From positions 1,442,137 to 1,471,636 of the forward strand of contig CM022668.1 of the NCBI GenBank assembly GCA_012295275.1: 29,500 bases of DNA, written 5' to 3'. Source of the DNA: Chrysomallon squamiferum (Eukaryota > Mollusca > Gastropoda > Neomphalida > Peltospiridae). The notes beneath the pieces were generated by a model. That model worked only from the letters and a program-made list of their open reading frames with translations. It had not been told where the DNA came from and searched no databases. Shown piece by piece: positions 1-11,827 of this stretch. A program made the translations under genes and the position numbers. Within the stretch, counting starts at the first letter, position 1; each line of letters starts with the position of its first letter.

Positions 1-1212
1 AATAAATAAATAAAAATAAAAACGCAGTTAAAAAAGAAAGGAAATGGAAAAAAAAAAAAAAAACACAGAACAACACTTATAAGAAAAGAAGACAATTAAT
101 ATTTTTACATTTTCGTCTTTTAGTCATTATAGTCACTGAGTAATTGCTAGTGATCAAATGTAAAATTATCTATTTCCGTACACATACACAATGCAACATT
201 TAGTCTTGACGACTTTTTATCGTAATCACGGTTTCAAAGACCAGCACTCTGAAGCGGTTTAAATGATTTTCACTAACAGTATAAAAGATTATTTTGAAAT
301 AAGTTTTAATAAAGAAAACAGATATTTGATCTGGTAGAACTGGTGGCGAGACAGCTCAATGACTAGACGGCGAAAAGAAAAAAGATTTAATTATTTTTAT
401 TAACTTAAACAAATATATAAAATTCCTCTCTTTTGTGAAAACAATGATAATAGGTTTATACATAACTATAATTTTAAACAGCATCTAGTTTATATTTCAA
501 AAGACACCATTTTGATTATTTCGAAAGAAGCATTGTCTTTAATATTCAAAAATATTTTTTAGAAACTCATTATATCGGCGAATTATTTTATTGAACATTG
601 AACACGTACATGTTACTGTTGAATTTAGTCTTGGTGTGTTTAGTAATGAACATCGTTTGTTTTGTTTCACTTAACAATGAATACCTAATTATGTATTGTT
701 TGTCATTCAGTAGATTCTGCTGCTTTGGCGTGCGATCTACGACTTAAGGGGTTGCGGAAAGGATAATTATATTTCTTTAACAGGAAATGTCAGTTTATAA
801 GACATTACATCCAAATTTGAATAATTTATATTCGCTTGTACATGTAAATTATAAATATATAATAAAAAAAACAAAAACAAGAATAAACAAGATAATAATT
901 AAAATAAGCGCATAGATTACACACTAAAGTAGAATTTGCTCGGTGTAGATCACTAGATTGCGTATATCACATGCCCAAGTAGCACCAATTTTTAAATATA
1001 TTTTATTTATTTATTATTAATTTTTTCTATTGTGTAAATATCTAACTGAACTTAATATTTCCATTCTTTGTCCTCATTTATTGGTTATTGTTCATCACAC
1101 CGTACATTAAATATCTTGTCTCTGTACTTTGTTTCATAAAAACATCATACCATAACAATATATATATATATATAACTTAGTTATTTTCTACTGAAGACAG
1201 AGACAATAATAT

Positions 1213-1215
<3 letters not shown>

Positions 1216-1248
<33 letters not shown>
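1216..1248. repeat. (TA)n microsatellite
   Basis: An uninterrupted TA dinucleotide tract of about 33 bp. A shorter TA tract lies at about 1159-1174. Confidence 0.9.
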
Positions 1249-1251
<3 letters not shown>

Positions 1252-1800
1252 TATCTTTTATCTTTTACGTAGAAAATAAGTTGGACAACTTCGTATAAGT
1301 AACAGAATATCAAAGGAGACAATAACATTTTAGAATCATACATTTATATAGTAAACCCTTTAATTTAAATCTCATATCGCACTACAGTGTGTTTAATATG
1401 TGCTATAACAACAACAGGAACAATAATAATAATAGTTTTAACTGTTTGTACACTGTTTTTTATTGTAGAAATATTTTAAAAATAAACAAATATACAAAGA
1501 GTATTAAGTTATCATTTCTGTGTATGAGTGTAAGTGTATATGTATGCGTGTGTGTGTGTGTATATGTCTGTATATGTATATATGTATATATATATATACA
1601 CACACAAACACAATAAAAAAAAAAAAAAACCCCCACGAAAATAAAACCAAAAAAAAACTTTTATTAAACAAATTTTCAAAAGACCTTACATTTAAACAGT
1701 TCATCTTAAACAAATTTTTATTCGAAGACATTTTTCATACTATGACAGCTCATCTTTTTGAACCAGACCAATGGATGTTTTAGGTTTTAGTTTTGCTTTA

Positions 1801-1803
<3 letters not shown>

Positions 1804-1853
<50 letters not shown>
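1804..1853. repeat. (ATT)n microsatellite
   Basis: About 16 perfect ATT units. A second, similar ATT tract lies at 3798-3856, so this trinucleotide occurs twice in the 5' spacer. Confidence 0.9.
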
Positions 1854-2425
1854 GTTATTTTATTAAAAAATGTTATATTTAGTAAAAATTGTGACTTTCG
1901 ATTGATAATTAGGACTTATCACTTTGACATCAGCTGTGGTGACTGACAATGCACAGTAAGTACACAAATGTGTTGAAAGTTTAATTGATCATTTCAAGAA
2001 TATATATATATATATATTTATTTATTTCCAGAATTGATGGGGAAAAAAAGTAATTTTTTTGATCAAACACTAGGACCTGCCACGAAAGACGCGAAAGTAG
2101 TCACCAACCGAATTGTTTTAAAACCAACAAGATGGGTTCCAAACACGCAGTGGTGCACACTGAACAGAAACAATCGAATTATTTAGTCTACATTTAATTA
2201 AGTTTCCCAACGTTTTTTAAGACGAGGGTGGAACTTGCACGGTCGCTGTAAAAACAGTTTTGTTGTTGATGTTTAATTCTGTTAACACCGCTGTATTTCT
2301 TGCATCTTCTGACCAACTATATATAAACCAACGACATATAATGGGAACAAAAACATCTTGAAAAGTTATAAAATATTCATTAAGTAAATTATTTTTTTGA
2401 TTTTTTTTTTTTTTTTACATTTCAG

Positions 2426-2578
2426 ACTGTTTATAACAACGATAATTTCTTCCTCAGTGAATGGACTCTCTAACTGAGGAGCAACACAGTGTGAATAGCA
2501 CGTCAGAAGAGAGTCATCAATGTAACCACATTAAATGTTTTGTAAAGTCATCAGCAGTTAATTCAGTTACTGGAAGAT
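2426..2578 (+). other. Candidate exon with a 40-codon open frame (unidentified)
   Basis: A long T tract followed by ACATTTCAG (ending 2425) is a textbook 3' splice site. Just inside it, an ATG at 2461 opens a frame ending in TAG at 2581-2583. The predicted peptide is acidic and Ser-rich at first (MDSLTEEQHSVNST), then has a CxHxxxC-like patch (QCNHIKCF). A possible donor, GTTAGC, begins at 2579. It could be a 5' exon of the SPFH gene carrying an upstream ORF, an exon of an unidentified gene, or chance. I do not recognise the peptide. Confidence 0.25.
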
Positions 2579-2965
2579 GTTAGCCTGTTTTGAATAGAGT
2601 TACTTTTTCTTAAACAGTCAATTCTGTCACCTTCTAGTCTCAGATATTTTCTTTTTACACAGCATTCTAGTTCTTATATTGGTGCATAGACGCTGAATAG
2701 ACCTTCTAACCGTTCTCCTTCGGCTATCCGGCAACTTTCTTTTTTTCTTTTTTTTTAAATCCCAAGAAACTGAATAATTTGAGTTCAACTGTCCATTCAG
2801 TTGTATTATTATTTCCTAACCAAGAAAGAAGCATGTCACCGTTTGCTCTTTCTTTGGACCTTGGCTCTGAAAATGCGTGGCCCATATTACATCCAGTTCA
2901 GTGATTACACGTGTTTTCTGGACTGTTAAAAAATTATACTCATTTGGGCAAAACCCCTGGAGCCA

Positions 2966-2969
<4 letters not shown>

Positions 2970-3057
<88 letters not shown>

Positions 3058-3058
3058 T
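2970..3058. repeat. Compound (TC)n-(GT)n microsatellite
   Basis: About 35 TC units run directly into about 9 GT units. On the + strand this is a long pure polypyrimidine tract, which could act as a splice-acceptor-like tract or form unusual DNA structure. Confidence 0.95.
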
Positions 3059-3797
3059 GGGTGAGAATAAGGACTGACTGCATTCTCGAAAACAACTAAA
3101 ATTTGCCAGTACTTTCTTGAAAGTGGTAGGTTCCTTGTTTCAAATGCATATTATAATTAAGTCATGGCGGTATTATTTATAAACACTAAAAATGTATAAA
3201 ATCAATAACTGGAGGTTATTTACAATAAACAGTGCTGTGTGGTGGGATTTTGTCCTCACACGACTATCATCACAGTGTATCTTCCGAACGATAAATATTT
3301 ATTTACGCAAATTGAATTGTATACGTAATTGACTAATTCGTGTTGATAATGAGATATTTTGCTTCATCACCGAAATTATGATGTTCGAAACTATCCATGT
3401 CAGTTTTTTTCTGAATTATCAACTATCGCTATCGTATCTACAGACTCAGTTCGACTGTACATGTTACATAGTTAGTAAAATAAAACAGGATTCGGCAATT
3501 TCCGCTGCACTTCCGGAGACATGCTTCCTGTTTGGGTATTTTGTTATTGGGAAATAAGGAGATCCTGATAGATTTAAGGATTAACAATATGGTCTGAAAT
3601 AGGTATTGTGCAACACACACATTTACACAGTTAAATTATAATTACATGTATTTAGGTAAAGCTTGTTTTACTAAAATACTGTCAGTCCTATAATTTTGGT
3701 AATTTCTACTGAATTTATTATATCTGTCACCTTGGCTTGGTAAATTATTTTAAATATATTGTGAGTATATTCCCTAACCTGGAGTTGTTTTCGATAG

Positions 3798-3856
<59 letters not shown>
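3798..3856. repeat. (ATT)n microsatellite
   Basis: About 19 ATT units, ending in an AAG-rich stretch, some 180 bp before the SPFH start codon. Confidence 0.9.
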
Positions 3857-3858
<2 letters not shown>

Positions 3859-4037
3859 AGAAGAAGAATGGGATTTAATAAAATAATTAGCAAAATAAAA
3901 GCTTTGCTATGAATATTTTGTCGTTTACATGTAATGATGTATGATACAATTTTATATGTCTGTTCGCTGTAAAACTTAGAATAAATTGGACATTAAAATA
4001 GTAAGTTCCATTTTTATAATTATTTCAGGTCTATAAA

Positions 4038-5226
4038 ATGGGACAAAGTGGTAAAATATGCATAGGAATACTGATAGGTATTGGTATAGTAGCCATCCTT
4101 ATAATTTCGTTGGTGGCTACATCTTTGAAGAAACTGGCTACAAATGAAGGTATGTTTTCACCTGTACTACTTATAATAACACACACACTCACACTCACAC
4201 ACACACACACACACACACACACATGCACACAATTTATTGGTTAAGGCTGTTTATATTTTATTACATGTATTTTATTACATAATATATGTATTTTTAAATA
4301 TTATTTATATACAAATCAGTAACAAGAAAATCTCGATAGCTGATGTATATATTTCTATATTTACAAATATATATTAACTGATTTTGTGTAATTTAACTGT
4401 AAGTTTATAATAACTGAAAAAGAAAGTTTTTGTCAGGAGTTAAAGAAGAATTTGCAAACAGTTATTACAAGATACAAGTGAGGAAAGGTTTACAACAAAC
4501 TGAGTTTATTATTAGACATCTCTGTGATATTTTAGTTGGGTTGCAGTATGATCAGTTTCAGAAGAAACTCTCGGATTCTGTGAAAATGGAGGGTCTGCAC
4601 ACTGGTCCACCAGGATTTGAGTTTATCATATTTCCAAACACATACACAACTCTTGAATTTCGCAACCTAGCAGTAAATAAATTAAATTATTATTAGTTAT
4701 TTTTAACTTACTTTTATTTATTTATTTATTTATTTACAAGCAATTTCTGTAATATAATTTACAGTTCTTTGAATTAAATAAATTTCTTTTTCTGCTTACT
4801 CCTTCATTAACTTGACATTTATAACTTGTTTTTTTAACTGACTTTATAATTACTGCATTGTTGTATAGTTGTATATTTCATTTATTTATTTTTATATTGT
4901 ATTCATTTTATAAGTTTGAATGTGTCAGTTTTAATGACACTAGAAGGAGCTAGTTTGTACACTTAGTGACTGAGTTGTATTTGTTTTGTAACTAAATTTG
5001 TTTCAGTGTCTCAACAAAGATGGAGTAGTGATACAGTTAAATGTTGCCTATCAGTACAAAGCCCGAGTGTCAAAAATACGGGATATCATTCTGGCTTTCA
5101 AAGACTTCAAAGGTTATCAGACGATCCTCAAACATACAGGTAGACTTTCATACATTTCTTTATTTCAGTTACATTTACACATTCTGTTAGAATGATAGAA
5201 TAACAGAATAATAAGTCTGGTTATAT

Positions 5227-5277
<51 letters not shown>

Positions 5278-7683
5278 ATTAATTATTTCATGAACAAGAG
5301 CCTTGATTATTATAATTATATCTGCATGTTTATACAGCTGTATTCTGTGAGTTGAAAAGATCAGTGTTCTGTACAGAAAGTTCTTTAGTTTTCAGTTATT
5401 TGTCCAGTACTGGCTTTTAACCCTTGTATATATTTCCCATGTTTGTATATATTTTGATTACAAGGGAATACAAAACACTGCATTTCATAGAATATCTAGG
5501 TGTGTTCTTGTCAGAATAAACATGTAAATTGTTATTAGAATATTGGAATAACCAGATGTTATTTTATATATAACTACATTAATAAAAAGAACATATCTGC
5601 ATTTTTAAGGATCTGCTGCCCTCCATGAAGCATGTAGTAAGTTCAATACTTCACAAGTCCAGGCAGAGAGAGGAGCCTTCCAAGAGGAGATTCGACGAAA
5701 ACTGCGAGACAGATACGAGAAACTACATTGTGATATAACAGACTTGCAGGTAATAGTGTGTTGTAATTAACATTGATGTCAAGGTAATAATTAATATTAC
5801 CATATCATAGGTATTAGTAACGTTGATATCAAAGGTAATAATTCATAATGTAATATCACAGATAATAGTGTTTTGCAGTTAATATTATGATATAACAAGT
5901 AACAGTAATAGTAATGGTATAATTAATAATGAAATATCACAGAGTTTCAGATAATTAACATTGCTATATCACAAAATTACTGGCAGTTGTAATTTAACAG
6001 TTAACAAATAAATTTTAAAATGTGCATATTTATATAAAAAACACAAAAATCCCTAACAAAACAAATAAGAATTTAAACGTATTATTAGAAATTTAACGTT
6101 ATGAAAATGATCTGCAGGTGAATAACATTGCCAGACCGTCAGAATATGAATCAGCCATTAGAAGTAAGGAGAGAGCAAGAGAAGATATTGAGGTAACAGA
6201 TTTTTGATTGATTTGCTCACACATACACAGTTTATGTTTATTGTAATATTCTGTACAACATTTTCACAGACAACAACTATCCCACAAGAAACTAGTTGCA
6301 TAATGTGAGCAAACAGTTTTTTCAGCTGTAGCAACCAGCATTTTACAGATATATAGAAATTTTATGCCTAATTTTTTTCACATTGTCCTGTCTTTATTTA
6401 GAAAATGAACATAAGATTTAAAATCTAAGGTGAATATTGAGTTTATGTTGTAATTTTACTTAAACAAAGTCTTCTTTATAATTACGAATGAAGTATTTAA
6501 ATAAAATGTTTCATTAATGTTACTAAGGGGAATTTATTATTCCATTAATTAGTCATGTTTTAATTATGTTTTCATAACTTCTTTTGTTGTTGGATTAACA
6601 TATAATAAATATATTGTATATTAATTTACAGGTTGCCAAACAGGAGCGTCCGAGGAAACTGACAGAAGCTAAAACAGAGAAGCTGAAGGCAGAAACTCAG
6701 GCTACTATCATCCTGGACAACGCAGAGTCAGAAGCAAGAATCAGACAACTCAAGTAAGTTTCAAATTGAGATACAAATGTAGTTTCATATTTCACTTTCA
6801 CAGAAATAGATGTTAAGCAATGTCAGAAGTACAATTAAATAATAAAAATGATTGTCCATTGCTCCTAATAAAAGGTTAGGTATATAAAGGCTAAAACAAT
6901 AAAAAAAAGTAAAAATTCACATTTCTGTTGAATATTTGCTTTATTTTTTTCAGATTAAAAGCAATATACAAATTGTGGATCACATTTTTAGTTTATTTAT
7001 TAATTTATTGTCTTATCTCGACTTCAGTAGTTTTCCTGATGCATTAAACAACCAGTTACTGAAAGTTATGTTTACTTTAATAAAATGAGTATTGAATATT
7101 CATGTAATTAACATTACCTCAGCATATTTTCATATTATCAGTTTACTGATATCTATTTCTTAAGACTGAGGTTAACACTATGTTATCCAAAATGGCTGAG
7201 CAGGATTTTTTTTGTAACTTAATTAAATTATTACAATGCAGCTGAATAGATTAATAATTTTATATTTACTGTTACCATTTTGATGTACCTTATTATTTGC
7301 CATTGATAAAAGTTTAATTTATGTAAATATGTCTTTTATACCCTGAAATTACGTTATTAGTAAATGTTAAAAAGTAATAACAATAAAGGCTCAAAAAACA
7401 GATTTCCTCAGTAATAAAACATATATAATGTGTATTTTGACATTGAAAGTCTGGAATATTTTAATGTCTGAAATATTTCAGAGCCAAAGCCGAAGCTGAA
7501 TCTATCATTGTCCAGTATCAGAAGGAGGGAGAGGCATATCAGTCTATTTTGAGCTCTGACGGTCTTGGTTTCAATGCAGATGGTTTCATCTCTTACCTTG
7601 GTGTGCGCGTGATCTCTTCGGCAAGGAATCCTGTGTTTATTGGTCTACAGAGTCCAGCCAAATCATCTTACGTTAAACCATAA
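4038..7683 (+). CDS. SPFH/band 7 domain protein with N-terminal membrane anchor (complete, 7 coding exons)
   Basis: Coding exons are 4038-4149, 4437-4672, 5007-5139, 5610-5749, 6118-6192, 6632-6753 and 7482-7683. They join in phase with GT-AG introns to give 339 residues. The ATG lies 9 bases after a TATTTCAG acceptor, so an untranslated leader exon is expected upstream. Residues 7-27 are one hydrophobic, Gly-rich helix (IGILIGIGI core), then Lys-Lys. Residues of about 45-215 read as a band 7 domain, including GPPGFEF, FPNTY and EFRNLA. Residues of about 205-295 are charged and Ala/Glu/Lys-rich (KAETQATIILDNAESEAR, AKAEAESI), as in the coiled-coil tails of stomatin and prohibitin relatives. 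Such proteins form oligomeric rings on membranes and scaffold lipid or protease domains. I could not place it as a stomatin, prohibitin, flotillin or erlin orthologue, so its organelle and partners are unknown. Confidence 0.9.
4179..4222. repeat. (CA)n microsatellite in SPFH intron
   Basis: A CA tract with a few TC interruptions, within the first intron after the start codon (4150-4436), about 30 bp downstream of the GTATGT donor. It accounts for the THTH and VCVC open frames on both strands. Confidence 0.9.
5232..5272. repeat. (AT)n microsatellite in SPFH intron
   Basis: About 20 AT units in the 5140-5609 intron of the SPFH gene. Confidence 0.9.
5740..5965 (+). repeat. Degenerate tandem repeat starting at a splice donor
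   Basis: Three to four imperfect copies of a unit of about 60 bp follow one another from the end of the exon at 5610-5749 into the intron. They can be read from repeated pieces such as GGTAATAGTG, GGTAATAATT, GTTGATATCAAAGG and TAATATCACAGATAATAGTG. Each copy carries a GGTAATA or near-identical string, so the true donor CAG/GTAATAG is followed by look-alike donors. Copy borders are approximate. Confidence 0.5.
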
Positions 7684-8037
7684 ACAAGTTTCTGGTCAAA
7701 CACAACCAAATATATATGTGTGTATATAAATACAAGTATATATACTAAAGTTATTATTGGTTATTCTCGATACCTTAACAGAAAAGTAAATATCAATATT
7801 GTTAAGATAAATGTTTTTTATAACAATATAAATTTAAAATCTTTTAAAAAGTTTGTGAAGGTTTAATGCAAATGAAATGCTTTCTTTGAGATTTATAGAA
7901 AAAAACTGAATATTTCAGATAATTCATTTTGATTTTTTTCCTTCTACATCTGTCTGCAAAATGTACATCTGTAAAGTTGTGTATGTCATTGTTTTTATTA
8001 TATTGTCTTAGTATCTTTAATGTTATTAAGTAATAAA
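7684..8037 (+). terminator. 3' UTR and poly(A) signal of the SPFH gene
   Basis: The stretch after the TAA stop is AT-rich with no open frame of interest. The first good AATAAA is at 8032-8037, about 350 bases after the stop. Further AATAAA copies at 8122-8127 and 8940-8945 could give longer 3' ends. The choice cannot be made from sequence alone. Confidence 0.55.
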
Positions 8038-8282
8038 AATAAAATCTATCAACAAAAAGTCAGAAATGATGTACAATTTAAATGTTTAAAATATTTTAAC
8101 TGATACAGAATTAATTTAAAAAATAAATGTTTCTGACATAACAAGTGTGTGTGTGTGTATGAAGTGTAATGTCTTTTTTGTATTTTTATATTTATCTTTG
8201 TGTAGAATGGTGTGAGAGGAAAGGAAACAAAAGTAGATAACAGTTTTTCTAATATTGAAATTCTTGGTGATAAATTCAGATG

Positions 8283-8304
8283 TTTTTTTTTTTTTTTTTT
8301 TTTT
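8283..8304. repeat. T22 homopolymer
   Basis: An uninterrupted run of 22 T in the 3' flank of the SPFH gene. It explains the poly-Lys stretch in the reverse-strand open frame here. Confidence 0.95.
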
Positions 8305-9770
8305 AAACTACATTTGCCTTCGACAGGAGGTACTGCATGTGTTTCCAAATCCAGTATTACAACAGTATAGTGCAGTAAATTTTGTTTCTTTAATATTTTG
8401 TGTTCATTTTTTATCTTTTTGACAGAAAAAAGTTTTGTTTATGTATTTAGAAATTAAATTACTTCTTGAGGCAAAGTGCAGTAATTTTAGGTACTTAATG
8501 TACTAGTCAGTTACAGCATAAAGATTAAGGGCAGAGAAATAAGTTAACAAAACTTTAGAATACATATTTTACCATGTTATAGTGTGATTAAAAACAAACG
8601 TTTAGTTTCATAACAATTAAGATAAAATAATGGCCTGGATTTGGCATTTTTACATACATATTAAACCATACATGTGTATATATATTTCTTCAAAATTTTA
8701 GTTTATATTTATATTGATATACTACTTACCAATATGTATTATACTGAAATACTTTGCTAACATATAATCTAGATAAAATTTGCTCAATTTATCTAGAAGT
8801 GAACATTATAAAAGAAATGGTTTTTTTAAATTTATACATTAGCATGACTATTCTTGTATAGCTTTTATGATACTTTTATATTCATTATCTTTTACCAAGT
8901 ACATTAATGTTATTCCACTGTGAATCAATTTGAAAATGCAATAAAATGTACAAAAAAAAACCAGTTGTATTAGTGCCATCATAGGTTTTTTTGACCAGAT
9001 CAGTCATTACTCAGGCCAGGAATGTTCTAATTATTTATAAGCTTTCAAGAATTCATTTTAACAGAAATAATGCAAATATTTTTCATTTGATAAATTTTCT
9101 TAATTTTAAATATATAAATCATTACTATTATTTCTTGCTGCCTACCATAATTCATGTTTATGCTTTTATTTTAAAACAAAACCTATTATTTCTCTGGCAA
9201 TAGTTGTGAAAGTTATTAATAATTTACTTAAAAATAACCATTTTCATTCGCTGACACTAAAACCTGTACACATATACAGCAACATTTTTTAAAGTAACCG
9301 AGATGAAAGAATTTTACAGATTTTCCAATACTTCAAACTTTAAATTTTTTCTAAACCTAGCAAAGATTTATCCTTTCAAAAAAAGCAGCTATTTTTAAAA
9401 ATGGGGTAATTGGTGCATTCTATTTATGGTAAAATACCTGTGGTGAAAAAATAAAATAAAGATCTAAATATATAGTTTTTATTTTTTGTAAGCAGTATTA
9501 CATCATTAATAGTCTGGTTTTTCAAAACAGAACAATCGTATGGAAGTATTCATTTATTCACACCACCACAGGTTCACTTTAAAGTATGAAATAATGCACA
9601 CAAAGCAAAAGATAACAAAGACCAGGTTAAGTCTGAGACATGCATTACAATTTTTATATCATCTCAGCAAATTTGACATCACTGACAGAATGAACAACTG
9701 TTTTGTACAAAGCAGAGTTGGGTGAATATCACAGTGGGGACAGGGTATTTATCAAGATTAACAAAACAAT

Positions 9771-9811
9771 AAAAAAAAAAAAAAAAATAATAATAATAAT
9801 AATAATAATAA
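9771..9811. repeat. Poly(A) run followed by (TAA)n microsatellite
   Basis: Seventeen A followed by about eight TAA units. An A tail grading into a simple repeat is what old retroposon tails often look like, but I could not recognise a retroposon body upstream. Confidence 0.85.
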
Positions 9812-11518
9812 TATTAATAAATCGTAATAATAAAAATATTAGCAAGCTATTCATATAAGCACTCTTTCTAAAATCTATACATTCACACGCACTCTCTCAG
9901 GGATGGTTTGTTTTCAAATTATATATAAATATATTATTAGTTTAAATCTTTTTCTTTCTTTTTTATTACAGAAGGAAAAGTATTTGGTTTGATGAAAACA
10001 TTCATATTGAAGCAAACTTAAATGTTCTTGTTATTTTAAATCAACAGAATGTTTAGTTAGCTGTACAAAACAACCAGCAGAAAAACAAAATTGTAAACAA
10101 ATGCAGTTGTCGAATTATGGTATGGGGAGATTTAACAAACATTTTTCTTCAACAGTAAAGATCCCAAAGAGGTAATTCAAATGTTTCACCCATTGTAAAA
10201 TGTGTATTTTACACTGCTCACTTAACATTAACAAATCTTAAAGTGAACTGTTTTCAAAAATTGTTGTAACCCAACCCAGATATATTGCATGAGGAAACAA
10301 GCTGCACTATACATCTATATACAGCATTCAGAACTGTAGCTTATATTCATAATGGATTCTAGAAGACATATGGACACATTTTGATCACTTAAATGTATCA
10401 TCTTAACTGATATCATTTTGTAACGCAACTGATGAACATTTTGAAATCATTCTGAATACAACTGAATTGGAATATTACTTATAATAAAATTAGAAACAAT
10501 TTCTTTTTTTAATAAAATATATATCTATACACATTTTTAAATAAACAAGCTGATAAAATTATAAATTGTACAAAATGGTTTTGTATTAACATATCCAAGT
10601 CTATTCCATAAATGACTCGATTCAAATTTAACATTTGGTTTATCATGGCGAAATGTATAGATATTTTCACCCACAAATTTATACAAGCCAGCATGATAGA
10701 TGAACCATACTTGTATAAATTAGTAAGCAGCTATAAAAAATAAACAGCTGTTTAGAGCACTTTATAAAGTAACTTTTTCTTTCTTTTTAACTAAAAAAAT
10801 TTACAACTTTTCTTGGGGATTAATGTACAGTTAAAAGAACAAGTTCAAATCATAAATTCAAACATGCAATTTAAAACTAATGCTTTTATCATTAACAGGA
10901 AATGCTGCCAGTTCATATTATGCCAAATGCTTAATTAAAGGGAACAGTTTCTTTATGCTTGTAAACACGAGGTTGGGTGGGATACAACATTTTTCAAAAA
11001 ATTATAAAAACATGTTTTAAGAAGCTAAACAAGAATAGTTTGTATTAATGTCTCTACATTTTAAATTGATTTGTAAAATTTTTGATTTTTAGACTGCATT
11101 GAATAAAATAATCTGTAAGGCTATCGGAAAAAAGTTGCATACTTTTTCAATTTCATCTTGAGCAAAACCTCATTCATTTATGTTAAATAACTGCATTTTT
11201 GTAAATATCCAGTGAAATACATAAAGTAAATACTAATCAACATTAGTATTAAATATTTTTTTCATCTTACTTAGCAGATACAAATTTGCCATTATTGGTT
11301 ATTAAAAAAAAAAAATCATTATTAAGACTATGAATTTCTAAAAACATGGTTTAATTTTACAAAGGGTAAAACAGTGAAATTTGGCATTCTGGGGAGGGAG
11401 CAAAAAAAGAAACTGTCCTGCTGAGCAAACTTATTTTCACAAAAGTTTCTAGAGTTCTGGAGAACTCTTAGCTGCAGCTTAAGCAAATAGTTGGATCAGA
11501 AAATTATTTCAAAACCAT

Positions 11519-11827
11519 TTTATTAGCTAAATGTCTTGCATATGAAGAACTGATCTTCATGTGATTAACCATGGTGATTTCCATGGCAAAATAATCATGG
11601 GAAGTTGCCACTGCTGTGGCAGCCTCAATTTGCACACACCATCTCTCATTCTCGGCACAGAACCAATCGAACGGGCCGCTGCTGAGATGAAGTAACATTC
11701 ACTCTCTGAGTCGCACTCTGGCATACGTCCAAGTCAGGTCGAAGGTCGCCGTCCAGGTCTCGGCTAACTGCAGTCGTGTGACATTTTTTTGTTTTTGTTT
11801 GGGCTGTTAGGCATTGGGTGGTATCAT
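11519..11827 (-). terminator. KPNB1: KPNB1 terminal (3' UTR) exon and poly(A) signal
   Basis: On the - strand, TTTTAATTTGTAG is a good acceptor ending at 11828, so the last exon starts at 11827. An AATAAA (TTTATT on +) sits at 11524-11519, giving a terminal exon of about 330 bases. Its first part, roughly 11560-11770, is clearly richer in G+C than the DNA around it. More distal signals at 9557 and 9483 could extend the transcript. Confidence 0.5.

Larger units (their letters stand above)
1..4028. other. Gene-poor, microsatellite-rich region upstream of the SPFH gene
   Basis: I see no coding gene here that I can name. The stretch is very AT-rich and broken by simple repeats: (TA)n near 1159-1174 and 1216-1248, a mixed TG/TA/CA tract at about 1545-1615 followed by a poly(A) run, (ATT)n at about 1804-1853 and 3798-3856, and a long CT/GT tract at 2970-3058. 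The short open frames across these tracts are repeat translations (runs of SLSL, VCVC or THTH) and are not genes. The leader exon and promoter of the SPFH gene should lie here, but I could not place them. A possible exon at 2426-2578 is listed separately. Confidence 0.6.
8038..11500. other. Convergent intergenic region, no gene seen
   Basis: This lies between the 3' ends of the SPFH gene (+) and KPNB1 (-). It is AT-rich and holds a 22-base T run (8283-8304), an A17 run followed by (TAA)n (9771-9811), and AATAAA signals on both strands. On the - strand these are at 9552-9557 and 9478-9483, which would suit a long KPNB1 3' UTR. The open frames here are AT-rich and show neither splice structure nor a recognisable product. 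Confidence 0.6.

Noticed and set aside
711-766. Possible terminal exon: GTCATTCAG acceptor, 17 codons ending GLRKG-stop, then AATAAA at 861.
   Set aside because: Too short, no recognisable product and no upstream exon in the window; chance is likely.
2877-3099. Open frames across the CT/GT tract.
   Set aside because: They are translations of a microsatellite (SLSLSL, VCVCV).
4031-4228. Reverse-strand frame opposite the SPFH first coding exon.
   Set aside because: It is antisense to a real exon and half of it is the CA repeat.
8049-8348. A 99-codon reverse-strand frame starting METHAVPPVEGK.
   Set aside because: It crosses a T22 run (poly-Lys), lies in the SPFH 3' flank, and shows no family motif or splice structure.
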